A stretch of DNA of 64,000 nt, taken from assembly GCF_004923295.1 (NCBI RefSeq), contig NZ_CP039634.1, forward strand, positions 310,001 to 374,000, written 5' to 3'. The notes under the pieces are model-generated. The model was not told the DNA's origin. It did no database searches and saw only the letters and a list, made by a program, of their open reading frames with translations. This DNA is from Azospirillum sp. TSH100 (lineage in GTDB: Bacteria; Pseudomonadota; Alphaproteobacteria; Azospirillales; Azospirillaceae). Below, piece after piece: positions 28,825-38,398 of the stretch. Numbering within the stretch: the stretch's first letter is position 1; every line of letters begins with the position of its first letter. A program made the translations under genes and the position numbers.

Positions 28825-29367
28825 ATGAGCAGCTCCACCGCAATCGCCCCCGTCGGCTCCCGCACCGATCTCCAGTCCGCCGGCATCGCGAACGGAATCG
28901 AGGAGCAGTATGTCACCTTCACGGTCGGCAGCGAGGAATATGGCATCAACATCCTTGCCGTGCGCGAAATCCGCGGCTGGACGCCGGAGAGCCGCCTGCC
29001 GAACCTGCCCGACTATGTCCGCGGCGTCATCAACCTGCGCGGCATCATCATCCCGATCTTCGACCTGCGCGCCCGCTTCGGCGGCGGGCCGACCCAGGTG
29101 ACCAAGCGCCATGTCGTGGTGGTGATGCAGGTGGGCGAGCGGACCCGCGGCATCCTGGTCGACGCCATTTCCGACATCCTGGCGATCGGCCATGACGCCA
29201 TCAAGCCGCCGCCCGACGTCGACAGCGGACTGATCGACGCCGAATATCTCAGCGGCCTCTACACTGCCGAAAACCGCATGGTGACGTTGCTGAACGTCGG
29301 CAAGCTGTTCGCCGGCGAGCATGTCGACCAGGACGCCGCCGCCCGCGCCGCGCTGGAGCCGACCTGA
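28825..29367 (+). CDS. cheW: Chemotaxis coupling protein CheW
   Basis: The 180-residue adaptor links CheA to receptors. After a 25-residue tail comes the SH3-like core: EQYVTFTVGSEEYGINILAV, VREIRGWTPESRLPNLPDYV, and RGVINLRGIIIPIFDLRARF, the classical coupling signature. GILVDAISDIL and RMVTLLNVGKLF follow. It lies nine bp after cheA and 81 bp before a membrane receptor, so it belongs to the operon. Confidence 0.95.
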   Translation: MSSSTAIAPVGSRTDLQSAGIANGIEEQYVTFTVGSEEYGINILAVREIRGWTPESRLPNLPDYVRGVINLRGIIIPIFDLRARFGGGPTQVTKRHVVVVMQVGERTRGILVDAISDILAIGHDAIKPPPDVDSGLIDAEYLSGLYTAENRMVTLLNVGKLFAGEHVDQDAAARAALEPT

Positions 29368-29448
29368 TCCCGGCTGCGCGAGATCGCGCCGGCCACCCCG
29401 GTTACGCAAACCGCAACGAGAAGCCATAAGAACGAGGGAACGTCACCG

Positions 29449-32010
29449 ATGGCCACCGACGGAACGATCGCAAAAGCCGGCAGCTTCCTCAGCAACATGC
29501 GCATCGCCAAGCGGCTGTGGCTGGTCTTCGGCCTGCTGCTGGTTCTGATCGCCACCCAGTCAGGCACCGGCATCTATGGCCTGGACGGGCTGAACCGCCG
29601 CATCGACAGCGTCATCGCGTCGGGCGATCTCGCCGTCTTCGCCAAGGATCTGGAAAGCCGCCTGGGCGCGCAGCGGCTGCAGACCCGCGAATACATCAAT
29701 CTCGGCTCGACCGAGTCTCTGGACCGGCTGCGCGTCCTGCGCGGGGAATTTGAAACGGCGATGGCCGAGCGGCAGGCGAAGCTGAGGACCTCCCCCCAGG
29801 CCGCCGCCTTCGCCGACCTCAACAATCTTCACGCTGCCTACCACGAGAAATTCGACGCAGTGCGGACCGTGCGCGAGCGCGCCGACCGGGCGCTGCGCGA
29901 ACGCATGGACCCGCTGGGCGCCCAGGTGACCAAGCGGCTGGAGGAGGTTGTTGCCGCGGCCGACTCCTCGGGCGACAAGGACGTCGCCTTCGGCGCGCAG
30001 GAGGTGGAGAAGCGCTGGCTGCTGACCCGCTTCTACGCCAACCGCGCCATCGGCCTGCGCGACGCCGCCGCCGTCGGCCAGGTCGAGGCGGAAGGCAAGG
30101 CGATGGGTGAGGGCATCGCCCGCCTGTCCGCCCTGCTGTCCAACACCGCGCTGTCCCAGTCCCTGCGCGAGGTCGATGCCCGTGCCGCCGAGTACCGGGC
30201 CGCCTTCCGCGAGGCCGTCGCCGCCAACGACGAGGCGAGGCGCCGCACCGACGACCTCGCCGCCGCCGCCACGGCGGTCAACCACGCCATCGACGGGATC
30301 GTCGCCGCCATCGCCGCCGGTTCCAAGGCGATCGAGCAGGAGGCCGGCAGCGAGGCCACCTTCACCATCCGCCTGACGGTGGGCCTGGGCCTGCTGTCGC
30401 TGGTGATCGGCATCGTCGCCGCCAACCGCATCGCCGCCTCGATCATCGGGCCGGTCACCGGCATCCGCCGGGTGATGACCGAACTGACCGAGGGCAAGCT
30501 GTCGGTCAGCGTTCCCCACACCGGCCAGCAGGACGAGCTGGGCGACATGGCCCGCGCCGTCGCCGCCTTCAAGGACGAGGCGGTGGAAGCCCTGCGTTCC
30601 CGCATCGCCTTGGAACGGGTTTCAGCCAACATCATGATGGCCGATGTCGACGGCCGCATCCTCTACGCCAACGATGCGATCATGGGCATGTTCCGCCACG
30701 CGGAGGCGGACCTGCGCATCTCGCTGCCCGGCTTCGATCCCAACCGGCTGGTCGGGCAGAACTTCGACGTCTTCCACCGCGACCCCAGCCACCAGCGCCG
30801 CCTGCTGGCCGACCTGACCCAGACCCACCGCGGCTGGGCGAGGACGGGCGGCCGCACCTTCCAGGTCATCGCCAACCCGGTGGTCAGCCGCCAGGGCGAG
30901 CGGCTGGGCACCGTCATCGAATGGCGCGACCTGACCGAGGAGCTGGCGATCGAGGAGGAGATCGGCGCGATGGTGGAGAATGCCGTGCGCGGCGACTTCA
31001 CCCACCGCATCGCGCTGGACGGCAAGACCGGCTTCTTCCGGCTGGTCAGCGAAGGCATCAACCGCCTGTCGGAAAACATCGCCGGCGTTACCGAGGAACT
31101 GGCTTCGGTGCTGGAGGCGCTGTCACGCGGCGACCTGACCAGCCGCATCGACAAGCAGTACGAAGGGGTGTTCCAGCGGCTGAAGGACGATTTCAACGGC
31201 ACGGTCGGCCGTTTGTCGGAGATCGTGCAGCGAATCGACCGGGCCGCGGGCGCCATCGCCGTGTCCAGCCGCGAGGTGGCGGAAGGCAGCATGGACCTGT
31301 CGGAACGGACCGAACAGCAGGCCTCCTCGCTGGAGGAGACCGCGGCCAGCATGGAACAGCTCGCCGCCACCGTCCGCTCCAACGCCGACAACGCCCAGCA
31401 GGTCAACGGCTATGCCACCGAGGCGCGTGCCGCGGCCTCGCGCGGCGGACAGGTGGCGACCAGCGCGGTGGAGGCGATGCGCCGGATCGAACAGTCGTCC
31501 CAGAAAATTTCCGACATCATCGGGGTGATCGACGAGATCGCCTTCCAGACCAACCTGCTGGCATTGAACGCGGCGGTCGAGGCGGCGCGGGCCGGCGACG
31601 CCGGGCGCGGCTTCGCCGTGGTGGCGCAGGAGGTGCGGCAGCTTGCCCAGCGCTCCGCCCAGGCATCGAAGGAGATCAAGGCGCTGATCCTCGACAGCGG
31701 CGGGCAGGTGCGCGAGGGCGTCGACCTCGTGCGGTCGGCCGGCAGCTCGCTGACCGAGATCGTGTCGGGGATCGGCCGCGTCGCCGATCTGGTGTCGGAG
31801 ATCGCGCGGGCGACCGCAGAACAGGCGTCGGGCCTCGACGAGGTCAACATCGCCATCGCCCAGATGGACGAGATGACCCAGAAGAACGCCGCCCTGGTGG
31901 AGGAAAGCACCGCCGCCGCCCGCTCGCTGGAGGAGCAGGCCGACCAGCTGCGCCATCAGATGACCTTCTTCACCCTGGACCGCAAGTCCGCCTCCCGCAA
32001 GTCCGCCTGA
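29449..32010 (+). CDS. Methyl-accepting chemotaxis protein with PAS domain
   Basis: An 853-residue transmembrane receptor. TM1 at about residues 20-40 ([19 protein letters not shown]), a large helical periplasmic sensor (about 45-300), TM2 at 306-330, HAMP to about 380, a cytoplasmic PAS domain at about 388-495 ([20 protein letters not shown]), and a second HAMP-like stretch to 600. The signalling helices follow, with the conserved tip at about 690-735 ([20 protein letters not shown]). No CWxxF-type docking pentapeptide closes the protein; it ends in a KSASRKSA repeat. Because it is encoded inside the operon it is probably the cognate receptor. Confidence 0.92.
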   Translation: MATDGTIAKAGSFLSNMRIAKRLWLVFGLLLVLIATQSGTGIYGLDGLNRRIDSVIASGDLAVFAKDLESRLGAQRLQTREYINLGSTESLDRLRVLRGEFETAMAERQAKLRTSPQAAAFADLNNLHAAYHEKFDAVRTVRERADRALRERMDPLGAQVTKRLEEVVAAADSSGDKDVAFGAQEVEKRWLLTRFYANRAIGLRDAAAVGQVEAEGKAMGEGIARLSALLSNTALSQSLREVDARAAEYRAAFREAVAANDEARRRTDDLAAAATAVNHAIDGIVAAIAAGSKAIEQEAGSEATFTIRLTVGLGLLSLVIGIVAANRIAASIIGPVTGIRRVMTELTEGKLSVSVPHTGQQDELGDMARAVAAFKDEAVEALRSRIALERVSANIMMADVDGRILYANDAIMGMFRHAEADLRISLPGFDPNRLVGQNFDVFHRDPSHQRRLLADLTQTHRGWARTGGRTFQVIANPVVSRQGERLGTVIEWRDLTEELAIEEEIGAMVENAVRGDFTHRIALDGKTGFFRLVSEGINRLSENIAGVTEELASVLEALSRGDLTSRIDKQYEGVFQRLKDDFNGTVGRLSEIVQRIDRAAGAIAVSSREVAEGSMDLSERTEQQASSLEETAASMEQLAATVRSNADNAQQVNGYATEARAAASRGGQVATSAVEAMRRIEQSSQKISDIIGVIDEIAFQTNLLALNAAVEAARAGDAGRGFAVVAQEVRQLAQRSAQASKEIKALILDSGGQVREGVDLVRSAGSSLTEIVSGIGRVADLVSEIARATAEQASGLDEVNIAIAQMDEMTQKNAALVEESTAAARSLEEQADQLRHQMTFFTLDRKSASRKSA

Positions 32011-32029
32011 GGATTCCACCGGTGCCGCG

Positions 32030-32959
32030 ATGACCGACCGCTCGCCCGCCTCGACGACCGAACCGGAGACACTCGAACCGGAGACACTGCGGCGCGGCGC
32101 GGCCGCCGCGGTCTTCGGCGGCGCGCGCGAGTTCCACTTCGAGCGGCACCATTTCGACCTGATCGCCGGCCTGCTCTATCAACTGGCCGGCATCGCGCTG
32201 GCGCCCCACAAGGCCGAGATGGTCTATGCCCGGCTGGCCCGGCGGCTGCGCGAGCTGCGGCTGCCCGACTTCGACGCCTATTGCGCCCTGCTGCAGAGCG
32301 ACGAGGTGGCGGACGAGATCGGTTTCCTGGTCAATGCCCTGACCACCAACCTGACCAGCTTCTATCGCGAATCGCACCATTTCGACTTCCTCGCCACCAC
32401 GGTCCTGCCGGAGCTGCGGGCCCGGACCGCCAACCAGTCGAAACCGCGGCTGAGGCTGTGGTCGGCCGGCTGCTCCTCGGGACCGGAGCCCTACACCATG
32501 GCGATGGTGCTGGTCTCCACCATGGGGGCGGAGCTGCGGCACTGGGACGCCCGCATCCTCGCCACCGACATCGACACCCACATGGTCGAGACCGCCCGGC
32601 GCGGCATCTATCCGCTGTCGGGCGCCACTGGCATCCCGCCGTCGATCCGCCAGCGCTTCACCACCGACACCCGGCTGGATGGCGAGCCGGCGGTGGCTAT
32701 GGGCGAGGAGCTGAAGCGCCTCGTCACCGTCAAGCCCCTGAACCTGCTGGAACATTGGCCGATGTCCGGCCCGTTCGACGCGATCTTCTGTCGCAATGTC
32801 CTGATTTATTTCGACCGCCGTGGCCGGACGCAGGTGATAGAAAACTTTGCCAGGATGCTCCGCCCTGGCGGGTATCTGTTCCTCGGCCACTCGGAGAGCC
32901 TGTATGGCGTGTCGAACCTGTTCCGGCAGGCCGGTCCGACCATCTACCGGAGGGATTGA
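32030..32959 (+). CDS. cheR: Chemotaxis protein methyltransferase CheR
   Basis: The 309-residue enzyme methylates receptor glutamates from SAM, for adaptation. An N-terminal helical domain (FDLIAGLLYQLAGIALAPHK, RLARRLRELRLPDFDAY) is followed by the SAM domain with LWSAGCSSGPEPYTMAMVL, ILATDIDTHMV, FDAIFCRNVLIYFD and GGYLFLGHSESL. It carries an extra N-terminal tail with a duplicated EPETLEPETL. It starts 19 bp after the receptor gene and is followed three bp later by cheD. Confidence 0.95.
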   Translation: MTDRSPASTTEPETLEPETLRRGAAAAVFGGAREFHFERHHFDLIAGLLYQLAGIALAPHKAEMVYARLARRLRELRLPDFDAYCALLQSDEVADEIGFLVNALTTNLTSFYRESHHFDFLATTVLPELRARTANQSKPRLRLWSAGCSSGPEPYTMAMVLVSTMGAELRHWDARILATDIDTHMVETARRGIYPLSGATGIPPSIRQRFTTDTRLDGEPAVAMGEELKRLVTVKPLNLLEHWPMSGPFDAIFCRNVLIYFDRRGRTQVIENFARMLRPGGYLFLGHSESLYGVSNLFRQAGPTIYRRD

Positions 32960-32962
32960 GCG

Positions 32963-33625
32963 ATGAACGCCGCTCCCCTCCCCCGTGACGAGTCGGCCCC
33001 CGCCGGGTCCTCCCGCCGTATGGGCAGCGGGCGCTATTTCAACCGGGAATTCAACGCCGACACCATCAAGATCGGCCTCGGCCAGCAGGCGGTCAGCGAC
33101 CGCCCCGATCTGATGATCGCGACGACGCTGGGGTCCTGCGTGGCGGCCTGCATCCACGATCCCGTCAGGGGAATCGGCGGCATGAACCATTTCATGCTGC
33201 CCGACCTGCCGGAAAGCGAACTGGAGGGCGCCGGCATGGCGGCGCGCTACGGCTCCGTCGCGATGGAACGGCTGATCAACGCCCTGCTCGCTGCGGGCGC
33301 CGAACGGCGGCGGTTGCAGGTCAAGCTGTTCGGCGGCGGCCGCGTCATCGACTCGAGCTATGACATCGGCGGCCTCAACAGCCGCTTCGCCCTGGACTAT
33401 GTGCGAAGGGAGGGGCTGACCCTGACCGGCCATGATCTGGGCGGCGGCTCCGCCCGGCGTCTGCATTACTTTCCGCACAGCGGCCGTGCGTTGCGCCGCC
33501 TGCTGCGGCCGGAGGCGGCTGCCGAAACCGTGACCCGCGAACAGCGCTTCATCACCCACCTGAGCCAGACCCCCGAGGAGGGCGAGGTCGAACTGTTCAC
33601 GCCCGCCGATCCGGGAGGGAGCTGA
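32963..33625 (+). CDS. cheD: Chemoreceptor glutamine deamidase CheD
   Basis: CheD converts receptor glutamines to glutamates. The 220-residue product has the catalytic Cys in TTLGSCVAACIHDP, the catalytic His in GGMNHFMLPD and a KLFGGGRVI motif. The C-terminal third (LRRLLRPEAAAETVTREQRF) extends beyond the Bacillus and Thermotoga forms, as is common in proteobacteria. It is packed between cheR (3 bp) and cheB (3 bp). Confidence 0.94.
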   Translation: MNAAPLPRDESAPAGSSRRMGSGRYFNREFNADTIKIGLGQQAVSDRPDLMIATTLGSCVAACIHDPVRGIGGMNHFMLPDLPESELEGAGMAARYGSVAMERLINALLAAGAERRRLQVKLFGGGRVIDSSYDIGGLNSRFALDYVRREGLTLTGHDLGGGSARRLHYFPHSGRALRRLLRPEAAAETVTREQRFITHLSQTPEEGEVELFTPADPGGS

Positions 33626-33628
33626 CCG

Positions 33629-34696
33629 ATGCCCAGACCGATCCGTGTCGTCATCGTCGACGACAGCGCCCTGATGCGCGAAATGCTGAAGGACATCCTG
33701 AGCCACGAGGCGGGGATGGAGGTGGCCGGCGTCGCGCGCGATCCGTTCGAGGCGCGCGAGGTCATCAAAGCCACGAACCCCGACGTCATCACGCTGGACG
33801 TCGAGATGCCGAAGATGGACGGGCTGTCCTTCCTGGAAAAGATCATGACCCTGCGGCCGACGCCGGTCATCATGGTCTCCTCCCTGACCCGCGAGGGCTC
33901 CGACGCCGCCATCCGGGCGCTGGAACTGGGCGCGGTGGACTGCGTCGCCAAACCCGGCGGTTCCGACGGCCACGGGTTCGAGGCGACGGCGATGGAACTG
34001 GTCTCCAAGATCCGCGTCGCCGCCACCGCGCGGCTGACCATGCGCCGACCGGCCGCCGTCCATGGCGTGCTGCCGACGCCGCGGCGCGCCGGATCGGGCA
34101 AGCGGCTGATCGCCATCGGCGCCTCGACCGGCGGGGTGGAGCGCATCCGCGACGTTCTGGCCGCGATGCCGGCCGACTGTCCGCCCATCGTCATCACCCA
34201 GCATATGGGGCCGAGCTACGTCCCCAGCTTCGCCGCCCGGCTCGACCGGCTGTCGGCCCCGACCGTGCGGGTGGCCGCCCATGGCGACCGGCCGGCCCAG
34301 GGGCTGGTGCTGATCGCCCCCGGCGACCGCCATCTTGCCATCGTCCGCGACACCGCCGGCTTCGTCTGCCACATCCAGGACACACCGGCGGTCAGCGGCC
34401 ACCGTCCGTCCGTCGACGTGCTGTTCGCCTCCGTCGCCAAGGCGGCCGGCAACAACGCCGTCGGCGTCATCCTGTCCGGCATGGGCCGCGATGGCGCCAT
34501 CGGCATGAAGGCGATGCATGAAGCCGGCGCCTTCACCATCGGCGAACAGGAATCGAGCTGCGTCGTCTATGGAATGCCGCGCGCCGCCAGGGAGGCCGGC
34601 GCGGTCGCGGTCGAACTGCCGCTCGCCCAAATCCCCGCCGAAATGCTGCGCGCCTTCGACGCTGTCGGCGAACGCCCCCGCACCGCCCCGACCTGA
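33629..34696 (+). CDS. cheB: Protein-glutamate methylesterase CheB
   Basis: The 355-residue two-domain protein removes methyl groups from receptors when phosphorylated by CheA. The receiver domain shows [12 protein letters not shown] and the acceptor Asp in [13 protein letters not shown] (about residue 55). After a linker the methylesterase domain has the catalytic Ser in [11 protein letters not shown], His in [10 protein letters not shown] and Asp in LSGMGRDGA. All are present. It ends the adaptation gene trio cheR-cheD-cheB. Confidence 0.95.
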   Translation: MPRPIRVVIVDDSALMREMLKDILSHEAGMEVAGVARDPFEAREVIKATNPDVITLDVEMPKMDGLSFLEKIMTLRPTPVIMVSSLTREGSDAAIRALELGAVDCVAKPGGSDGHGFEATAMELVSKIRVAATARLTMRRPAAVHGVLPTPRRAGSGKRLIAIGASTGGVERIRDVLAAMPADCPPIVITQHMGPSYVPSFAARLDRLSAPTVRVAAHGDRPAQGLVLIAPGDRHLAIVRDTAGFVCHIQDTPAVSGHRPSVDVLFASVAKAAGNNAVGVILSGMGRDGAIGMKAMHEAGAFTIGEQESSCVVYGMPRAAREAGAVAVELPLAQIPAEMLRAFDAVGERPRTAPT

Positions 34697-34712
34697 GCGG
34701 GCATCCGGACCC

Positions 34713-34755
34713 AGTTTCCCCGGGTCCAGTCTTTGCTGGGCAGAGTTTCCCCGGG
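34713..34755 (+). repeat. Short direct repeat AGTTTCCCCGGG
   Basis: Two exact 12-bp copies at 34713-34724 and 34744-34755, plus a partial third (AGTTTCC), fill the 83-bp gap between cheB and the soluble MCP-like gene. They could be a binding site or the trace of a small duplication. Confidence 0.5.
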
Positions 34756-34779
34756 GGAGAGTTTCCAAGGAGCACCAGT

Positions 34780-35928
34780 ATGTTCAACCCCGCCACCCAC
34801 GACGCCGTCCAGACCGGCCCCAAGAATGCCGCGCCCCGGGACGTCTCCGCGATGCCGGACGGCGCCGACAAGGTCGCGGTCACCGCGGAGCTTCTGTCGA
34901 CCTGGCTGGGCTTCGCCGACGTTCAGCGTCGAACGCTCGACGTCGTGCAGGGAGAACTGACGCGCACCTCGGAGCATGTGGAGACCTCCACCCTCGACCT
35001 GTCGGAACGCTTCCGCGAACTGGCGCAGAAAGCGCTGGAACAGTCGGAACGGGTGGCCCAGATCGTCGCCATGGCCGGGACGGTCGATATCGATGGCGAA
35101 CGGGTTCCGCTCGACACGCTGGTCGTCGGCATGCAGGACGTGATCACCGACATGGTGACCAACATCGTCACCCTCTCGCGCCATGCCATGAGCATGGTCT
35201 ATCTGCTGGACGACGTGCAGAAGGATGTGGCCGAGCTGGAAAAGTCGATCGGAGACATCGACGGCATCAACCGGCAGACCAACTTCCTGGCGCTGAACGC
35301 CACCATCGAGGCCAGCCGTGCCGGCGAGGCCGGGCGGACCTTCGCCGTGGTGGCGCAGGAGGTGCGGCACCTCTCCCGCTCCACCGGCGAACTGGCGGAG
35401 CGCATGCGCAGCAAGGTCACGGCCGTGGTGAAGGGCGTGCGCAACGGTCACGACATCCTGCGCCAGATCGCCAACACCGACATGTCGCCGCAGATGCTGG
35501 CCAAGGAGCGCGTCGACAAGACAATGGACAGCCTGGTGTCGCAGACCACCCATTTCCAGTCAGTGCTTGAGACGGCGGCGTCGGTGTCGTCCGACATGTC
35601 CTCCACCATTGCCCATGTCATCACCGGCATGCAGTTCCAGGATCTGACCAAGCAGCGGATCGAGGCGATCAACGACAGCCTCGCCATCATGAGCGCCGGG
35701 CTGGGAGAGCTGGAAACCCGAATCCGCGCCCAGGTTCCCCCCGCCATCGGCGCGCGCGAGCCGCAGGAATGGCTGAACCAGCTGATGGGCCGCTTCACGC
35801 TGAGCGAGATGCGCGAGCGTTTCGTGCGCAAGCTGCTGCTGGAAGGCACGGCGCTGGATGAAAATGGCGTGCTCGACCTCGATGCCGCAGGGGGAGGCAG
35901 CGCGGGCGGTGATATTGAACTCTTCTAG
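34780..35928 (+). CDS. Soluble MCP-like protein with a CheZ-like FQDLTxQ motif
   Basis: The 382-residue protein has no membrane helix or ligand domain. It is almost all helix, with a receptor signalling tip at about residues 158-200 ([35 protein letters not shown]). After it, at residues 286-292, it reads FQDLTKQ. CheZ uses FQDLTGQ to bring Asp and Gln to the CheY phosphate, so the Asp288/Gln292 spacing is identical. Two readings are possible: a cytoplasmic receptor, or a CheY-P phosphatase built on a receptor-like bundle. Similar QFQD motifs occur in some other MCP-like proteins. It is last in the chemotaxis half; a terminator-like hairpin follows its stop. Confidence 0.75.
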   Translation: MFNPATHDAVQTGPKNAAPRDVSAMPDGADKVAVTAELLSTWLGFADVQRRTLDVVQGELTRTSEHVETSTLDLSERFRELAQKALEQSERVAQIVAMAGTVDIDGERVPLDTLVVGMQDVITDMVTNIVTLSRHAMSMVYLLDDVQKDVAELEKSIGDIDGINRQTNFLALNATIEASRAGEAGRTFAVVAQEVRHLSRSTGELAERMRSKVTAVVKGVRNGHDILRQIANTDMSPQMLAKERVDKTMDSLVSQTTHFQSVLETAASVSSDMSSTIAHVITGMQFQDLTKQRIEAINDSLAIMSAGLGELETRIRAQVPPAIGAREPQEWLNQLMGRFTLSEMRERFVRKLLLEGTALDENGVLDLDAAGGGSAGGDIELF

Positions 35929-35982
35929 AGTCCGTCCGGTGCTTCAACAAACACCAGACGGACTCCGGCTTTTGGATTTTTT
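35928..35982 (+). terminator. Terminator-like hairpin after the chemotaxis genes
   Basis: GAGTCCGTCCGGTG (35928-35941) pairs, with one mismatch, with CACCAGACGGACTC (35952-35965), followed by two T-runs. It suggests that the chemotaxis and partner-switching halves are at least partly separate transcripts. Confidence 0.65.
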
Positions 35983-35983
35983 C

Positions 35984-36026
35984 GTGTGATTCACGCTTCA
36001 AGCGATTCCGCTTGAAGCGATCACAC
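35984..36026. repeat. Long palindrome before the partner-switching genes
   Basis: CGCTTCAAGCG (35994-36004) and CGCTTGAAGCG (36009-36019) are perfect complements around ATTC, and outer arms GTGTGAT / ATCACAC extend the stem past a 3-base bulge. It lies 59 bp before the STAS start and could be an operator, a second terminator or a dispersed repeat. Confidence 0.6.
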
Positions 36027-36084
36027 TCTGGCGCGGTTTGCCTGCCGCCTGTACAATAATCCACCTTTGCGGAAAGACGGGCCT

Positions 36085-36390
36085 ATGGATTACGGCATAG
36101 AAGTGCGCGATCAGGAGGCGGTCGTCCGCCTGCGCGGCCGCCTGACCTTCAACGACCACGCGAAGTTGCGGATCTTGATTGGCGAAATGGGGCAGAACAA
36201 GCTCAAGCGTCAGGTGCTTGACCTGTCGTCGCTCGAATTCGTCGATTCCGCCGGCATCGGCATGCTGCTGATCGCACGGGAGGAGATGGACCGCGTCGCC
36301 AAGCAGTTCATCCTGCGCGGTGCCGCCGGACAGGTCAAACGGGTGCTGACCGTCGCACAGATCGCCAAGATCGTCCCGATCGAGGACTGA
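36085..36390 (+). CDS. STAS anti-sigma factor antagonist
   Basis: A 101-residue STAS protein of the RsbV/SpoIIAA type. Unlike the STAS protein at 25807 it keeps the canonical phospho-acceptor loop LEFVDSAGIGMLL (Ser55). In partner switching the unphosphorylated form binds a RsbW-type kinase and frees its client; a PP2C phosphatase resets it. All the other parts follow directly downstream. The start ATG 36085 is preferred; TTG 36067 is possible. The 5-bp gap to the kinase gene indicates one operon. Confidence 0.88.
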   Translation: MDYGIEVRDQEAVVRLRGRLTFNDHAKLRILIGEMGQNKLKRQVLDLSSLEFVDSAGIGMLLIAREEMDRVAKQFILRGAAGQVKRVLTVAQIAKIVPIED

Positions 36391-36395
36391 TCCCG

Positions 36396-37193
36396 GTGAC
36401 GGACGGGACAGCCCAGGACACGGCGCCGGCCTCCAGCTGCCGCACCCGTTTCGCCGGCCTTCTGGCCCCGGGATTGCCGGCCGGGCCGCTGGACGGGCTG
36501 GCGCAGGCGCTGCGGCTGCCTGCGGCTGCGGAACCCGCCGGATCGGCGCCTCTGGTCGCCCTGCTCAGCGGACGTGCGACGGTCGCCGGCCCGGCCCCCG
36601 ACGCGCTGTGGCTTCCCCCCGTCACGGCCTGGATCGAGCCGCCGGCCGGCATGGCTGCATCCGAACCGGTCCTCCAGTCGACCGCCCGGTTGGCCGGGAT
36701 GCTGACGGAAGCGGCCGGCAACGACCTTTACCTGAACCTGACAACGGCCACAGCGCACGACCTCCAGCTTGGCGGACGGCTGCTGGCCGCGCTGAGCGCC
36801 CGCCACCCACTGATCGGCGACCGCCGCGACGATATGGAACTGGCTCTGCACGAGGCGGTCAGCAACGCGTTGGTCCATGGCAACCTGGGCGTCGACGGCA
36901 TGAAGGAGCTGAGCGCGCAGGAGCTGGCACGCTTTTCCCGCGATCTGGGCGACCGGCTGGCCGACCCGGCGCTGGCGGCCCGCCGCATCGTCATCGCGAT
37001 CCGGATCGACCCGGCGGAGGATGGCGGGCCGCTGGCAACGGTCGAGATCACCGACGAGGGTGCCGGCTTCACCCCGGGACCGCGCACCAACGCCGGCGCA
37101 TCGGGACGCGGCCTGGACCTGATCGCCCACATCGCCGAAGGTCTGGAGATCGAGGACGGCGGCCGCCGCATTCGCATGAGGTTCCGGCTGTGA
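36396..37193 (+). CDS. RsbW-like ATP-binding protein (GHKL kinase)
   Basis: The 265-residue protein has an unrecognised Ala/Pro/Leu-rich N-terminal part (residues 1-125) and a C-terminal GHKL ATPase domain. The N-box is ELALHEAVSNALVHGN (Glu153, Asn157), G1 is EITDEGAGF (Asp220), and G2 is SGRGLDLI (238-240). A 30-residue lid with KELSAQELARFS is inserted. There is no histidine phospho-acceptor helix, so it is of the anti-sigma/serine kinase class rather than a sensor kinase. Its likely partner is the STAS protein upstream. GTG start. Its stop overlaps the next gene's GTG. Confidence 0.85.
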   Translation: MTDGTAQDTAPASSCRTRFAGLLAPGLPAGPLDGLAQALRLPAAAEPAGSAPLVALLSGRATVAGPAPDALWLPPVTAWIEPPAGMAASEPVLQSTARLAGMLTEAAGNDLYLNLTTATAHDLQLGGRLLAALSARHPLIGDRRDDMELALHEAVSNALVHGNLGVDGMKELSAQELARFSRDLGDRLADPALAARRIVIAIRIDPAEDGGPLATVEITDEGAGFTPGPRTNAGASGRGLDLIAHIAEGLEIEDGGRRIRMRFRL

Positions 37194-38398
37194 CCGCAAC
37201 GGACCTGCATGTCACCGAAACCGGGAGCTGGGAGCCGGTCCTTCCCGACTGCACCGTTCTGGACTGCCCGATCCTGGTGGTGGACGACACCGCCTTCAAC
37301 CGCACGCTGATCGGCGCCTTCCTGGCCGAGGCCGGCTTCCGCCGGGTTTCCTTCGCCGCCGGCGGGCAGGAAGCGCTGGCGATGATCGAGGCCGCCCTCC
37401 CCGACCTGCTGATCCTCGACATCATGATGCCGGGAATGGACGGGTTCGAGGTCTGCCGCCGCCTGCGCGCCATGCCGGAGACGGCCGATTTGCCGATTCT
37501 GGTGCAGACCGCGCTGTCGTCGGGCGAGGACCGCAACCGCGCCTTCGCCGCCGGCACCACCGATCTGGTGTCGAAGCCGCTGGAACGCACGGAGCTGCTG
37601 GCCCGCGTGCGCATTCACCTGGAAGACCGGGTGCTGATCCGTCGCCTGCAGGCCTATCGCGCGCGGGTGGAGGCGGAGCTGTCGATCGCCCGGTCGATGC
37701 ACGAACATCTGCTGCCGACCCCGGCGCAATGCGCCATCGTGGCCGCCGCCGCCGGCTGCCGGCTACGCGCCCACAGCGTGATCTCCCCCCATCTCGGCGG
37801 CGATCTGTGGGGGCTGCTGCCGCTGGGGGGGCGGCGCTTCGGCGTCTATCTGCTGAACGTTGCCGGCCGCGGCGTCTCGGCGGCGTTGAACGCCTTCCGG
37901 CTGCACACCCTTCTGCAGGAACTGGGTCCCGTCCACGGCGAGGATGCCGCCGCCCTGCTGACCGCGCTCAACGACCGCGCTGCCGGGCTGCTGGCACCGG
38001 GCGAGAAGGCAACCATGACCTATGGGGTGGTCGATGGCGCGGCCGGGCGTTTCATCCACGCCTCGGCCGACGGGGCGCCGCCGATGATCCTGAGCTGTGA
38101 CGGCGGGCCGGCGTTCGGTTCGGCCACCGGCCTGCCGATCGGCATCGCGCCCGGTACCCGCTATCGCAGCGAAGTGATGACTCTGCCACCGGGCGGCGTT
38201 CTGGCGCTCTATTCCGTCGCGGTGCTGGAAGCGCTCGACGCCGGCGGGACCGGAATCGGGCTCGGCTGGATGATCGCCCGCGCGGTGGCGGAGGGCGAAG
38301 GCTTCGACGCCGTGGTCCGCTCGCTGGGCTTCGCTCTCGGTCAGGTCAGCGGCGACGACCACACGCTGCTGTGGATCGAACGGGAAGCGGCGGAATGA
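37190..38398 (+). CDS. Receiver-PP2C protein with degenerate phosphatase site
   Basis: A 402-residue response regulator. Residues 25-150 form a receiver with an intact acidic pocket (ILVVDDTAFN), acceptor Asp77 in LLILDIMMPGMDGF and Lys in LVSKPLE. After a coiled linker, residues 195-398 form a SpoIIE-type PP2C domain. It keeps GGDLWG (Asp205) and GDDHTLL, but Asn223 stands where DxSGHG has Asp, with Arg for the His. Val343 replaces the Asp of LYTDG. Loss of two metal ligands makes catalysis unlikely. It may be a regulatory pseudophosphatase. GTG start overlapping the kinase gene. Confidence 0.85.
   Translation: MTATDLHVTETGSWEPVLPDCTVLDCPILVVDDTAFNRTLIGAFLAEAGFRRVSFAAGGQEALAMIEAALPDLLILDIMMPGMDGFEVCRRLRAMPETADLPILVQTALSSGEDRNRAFAAGTTDLVSKPLERTELLARVRIHLEDRVLIRRLQAYRARVEAELSIARSMHEHLLPTPAQCAIVAAAAGCRLRAHSVISPHLGGDLWGLLPLGGRRFGVYLLNVAGRGVSAALNAFRLHTLLQELGPVHGEDAAALLTALNDRAAGLLAPGEKATMTYGVVDGAAGRFIHASADGAPPMILSCDGGPAFGSATGLPIGIAPGTRYRSEVMTLPPGGVLALYSVAVLEALDAGGTGIGLGWMIARAVAEGEGFDAVVRSLGFALGQVSGDDHTLLWIEREAAE

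Noticed and set aside
31970..34768. A 932-codon open frame on the minus strand opposite the receptor, cheR, cheD and cheB
   Set aside because: It mirrors coding frames of well-supported genes; its translation is rich in His, Asp, Arg and Gln with no domain. High GC content makes long antisense frames common.
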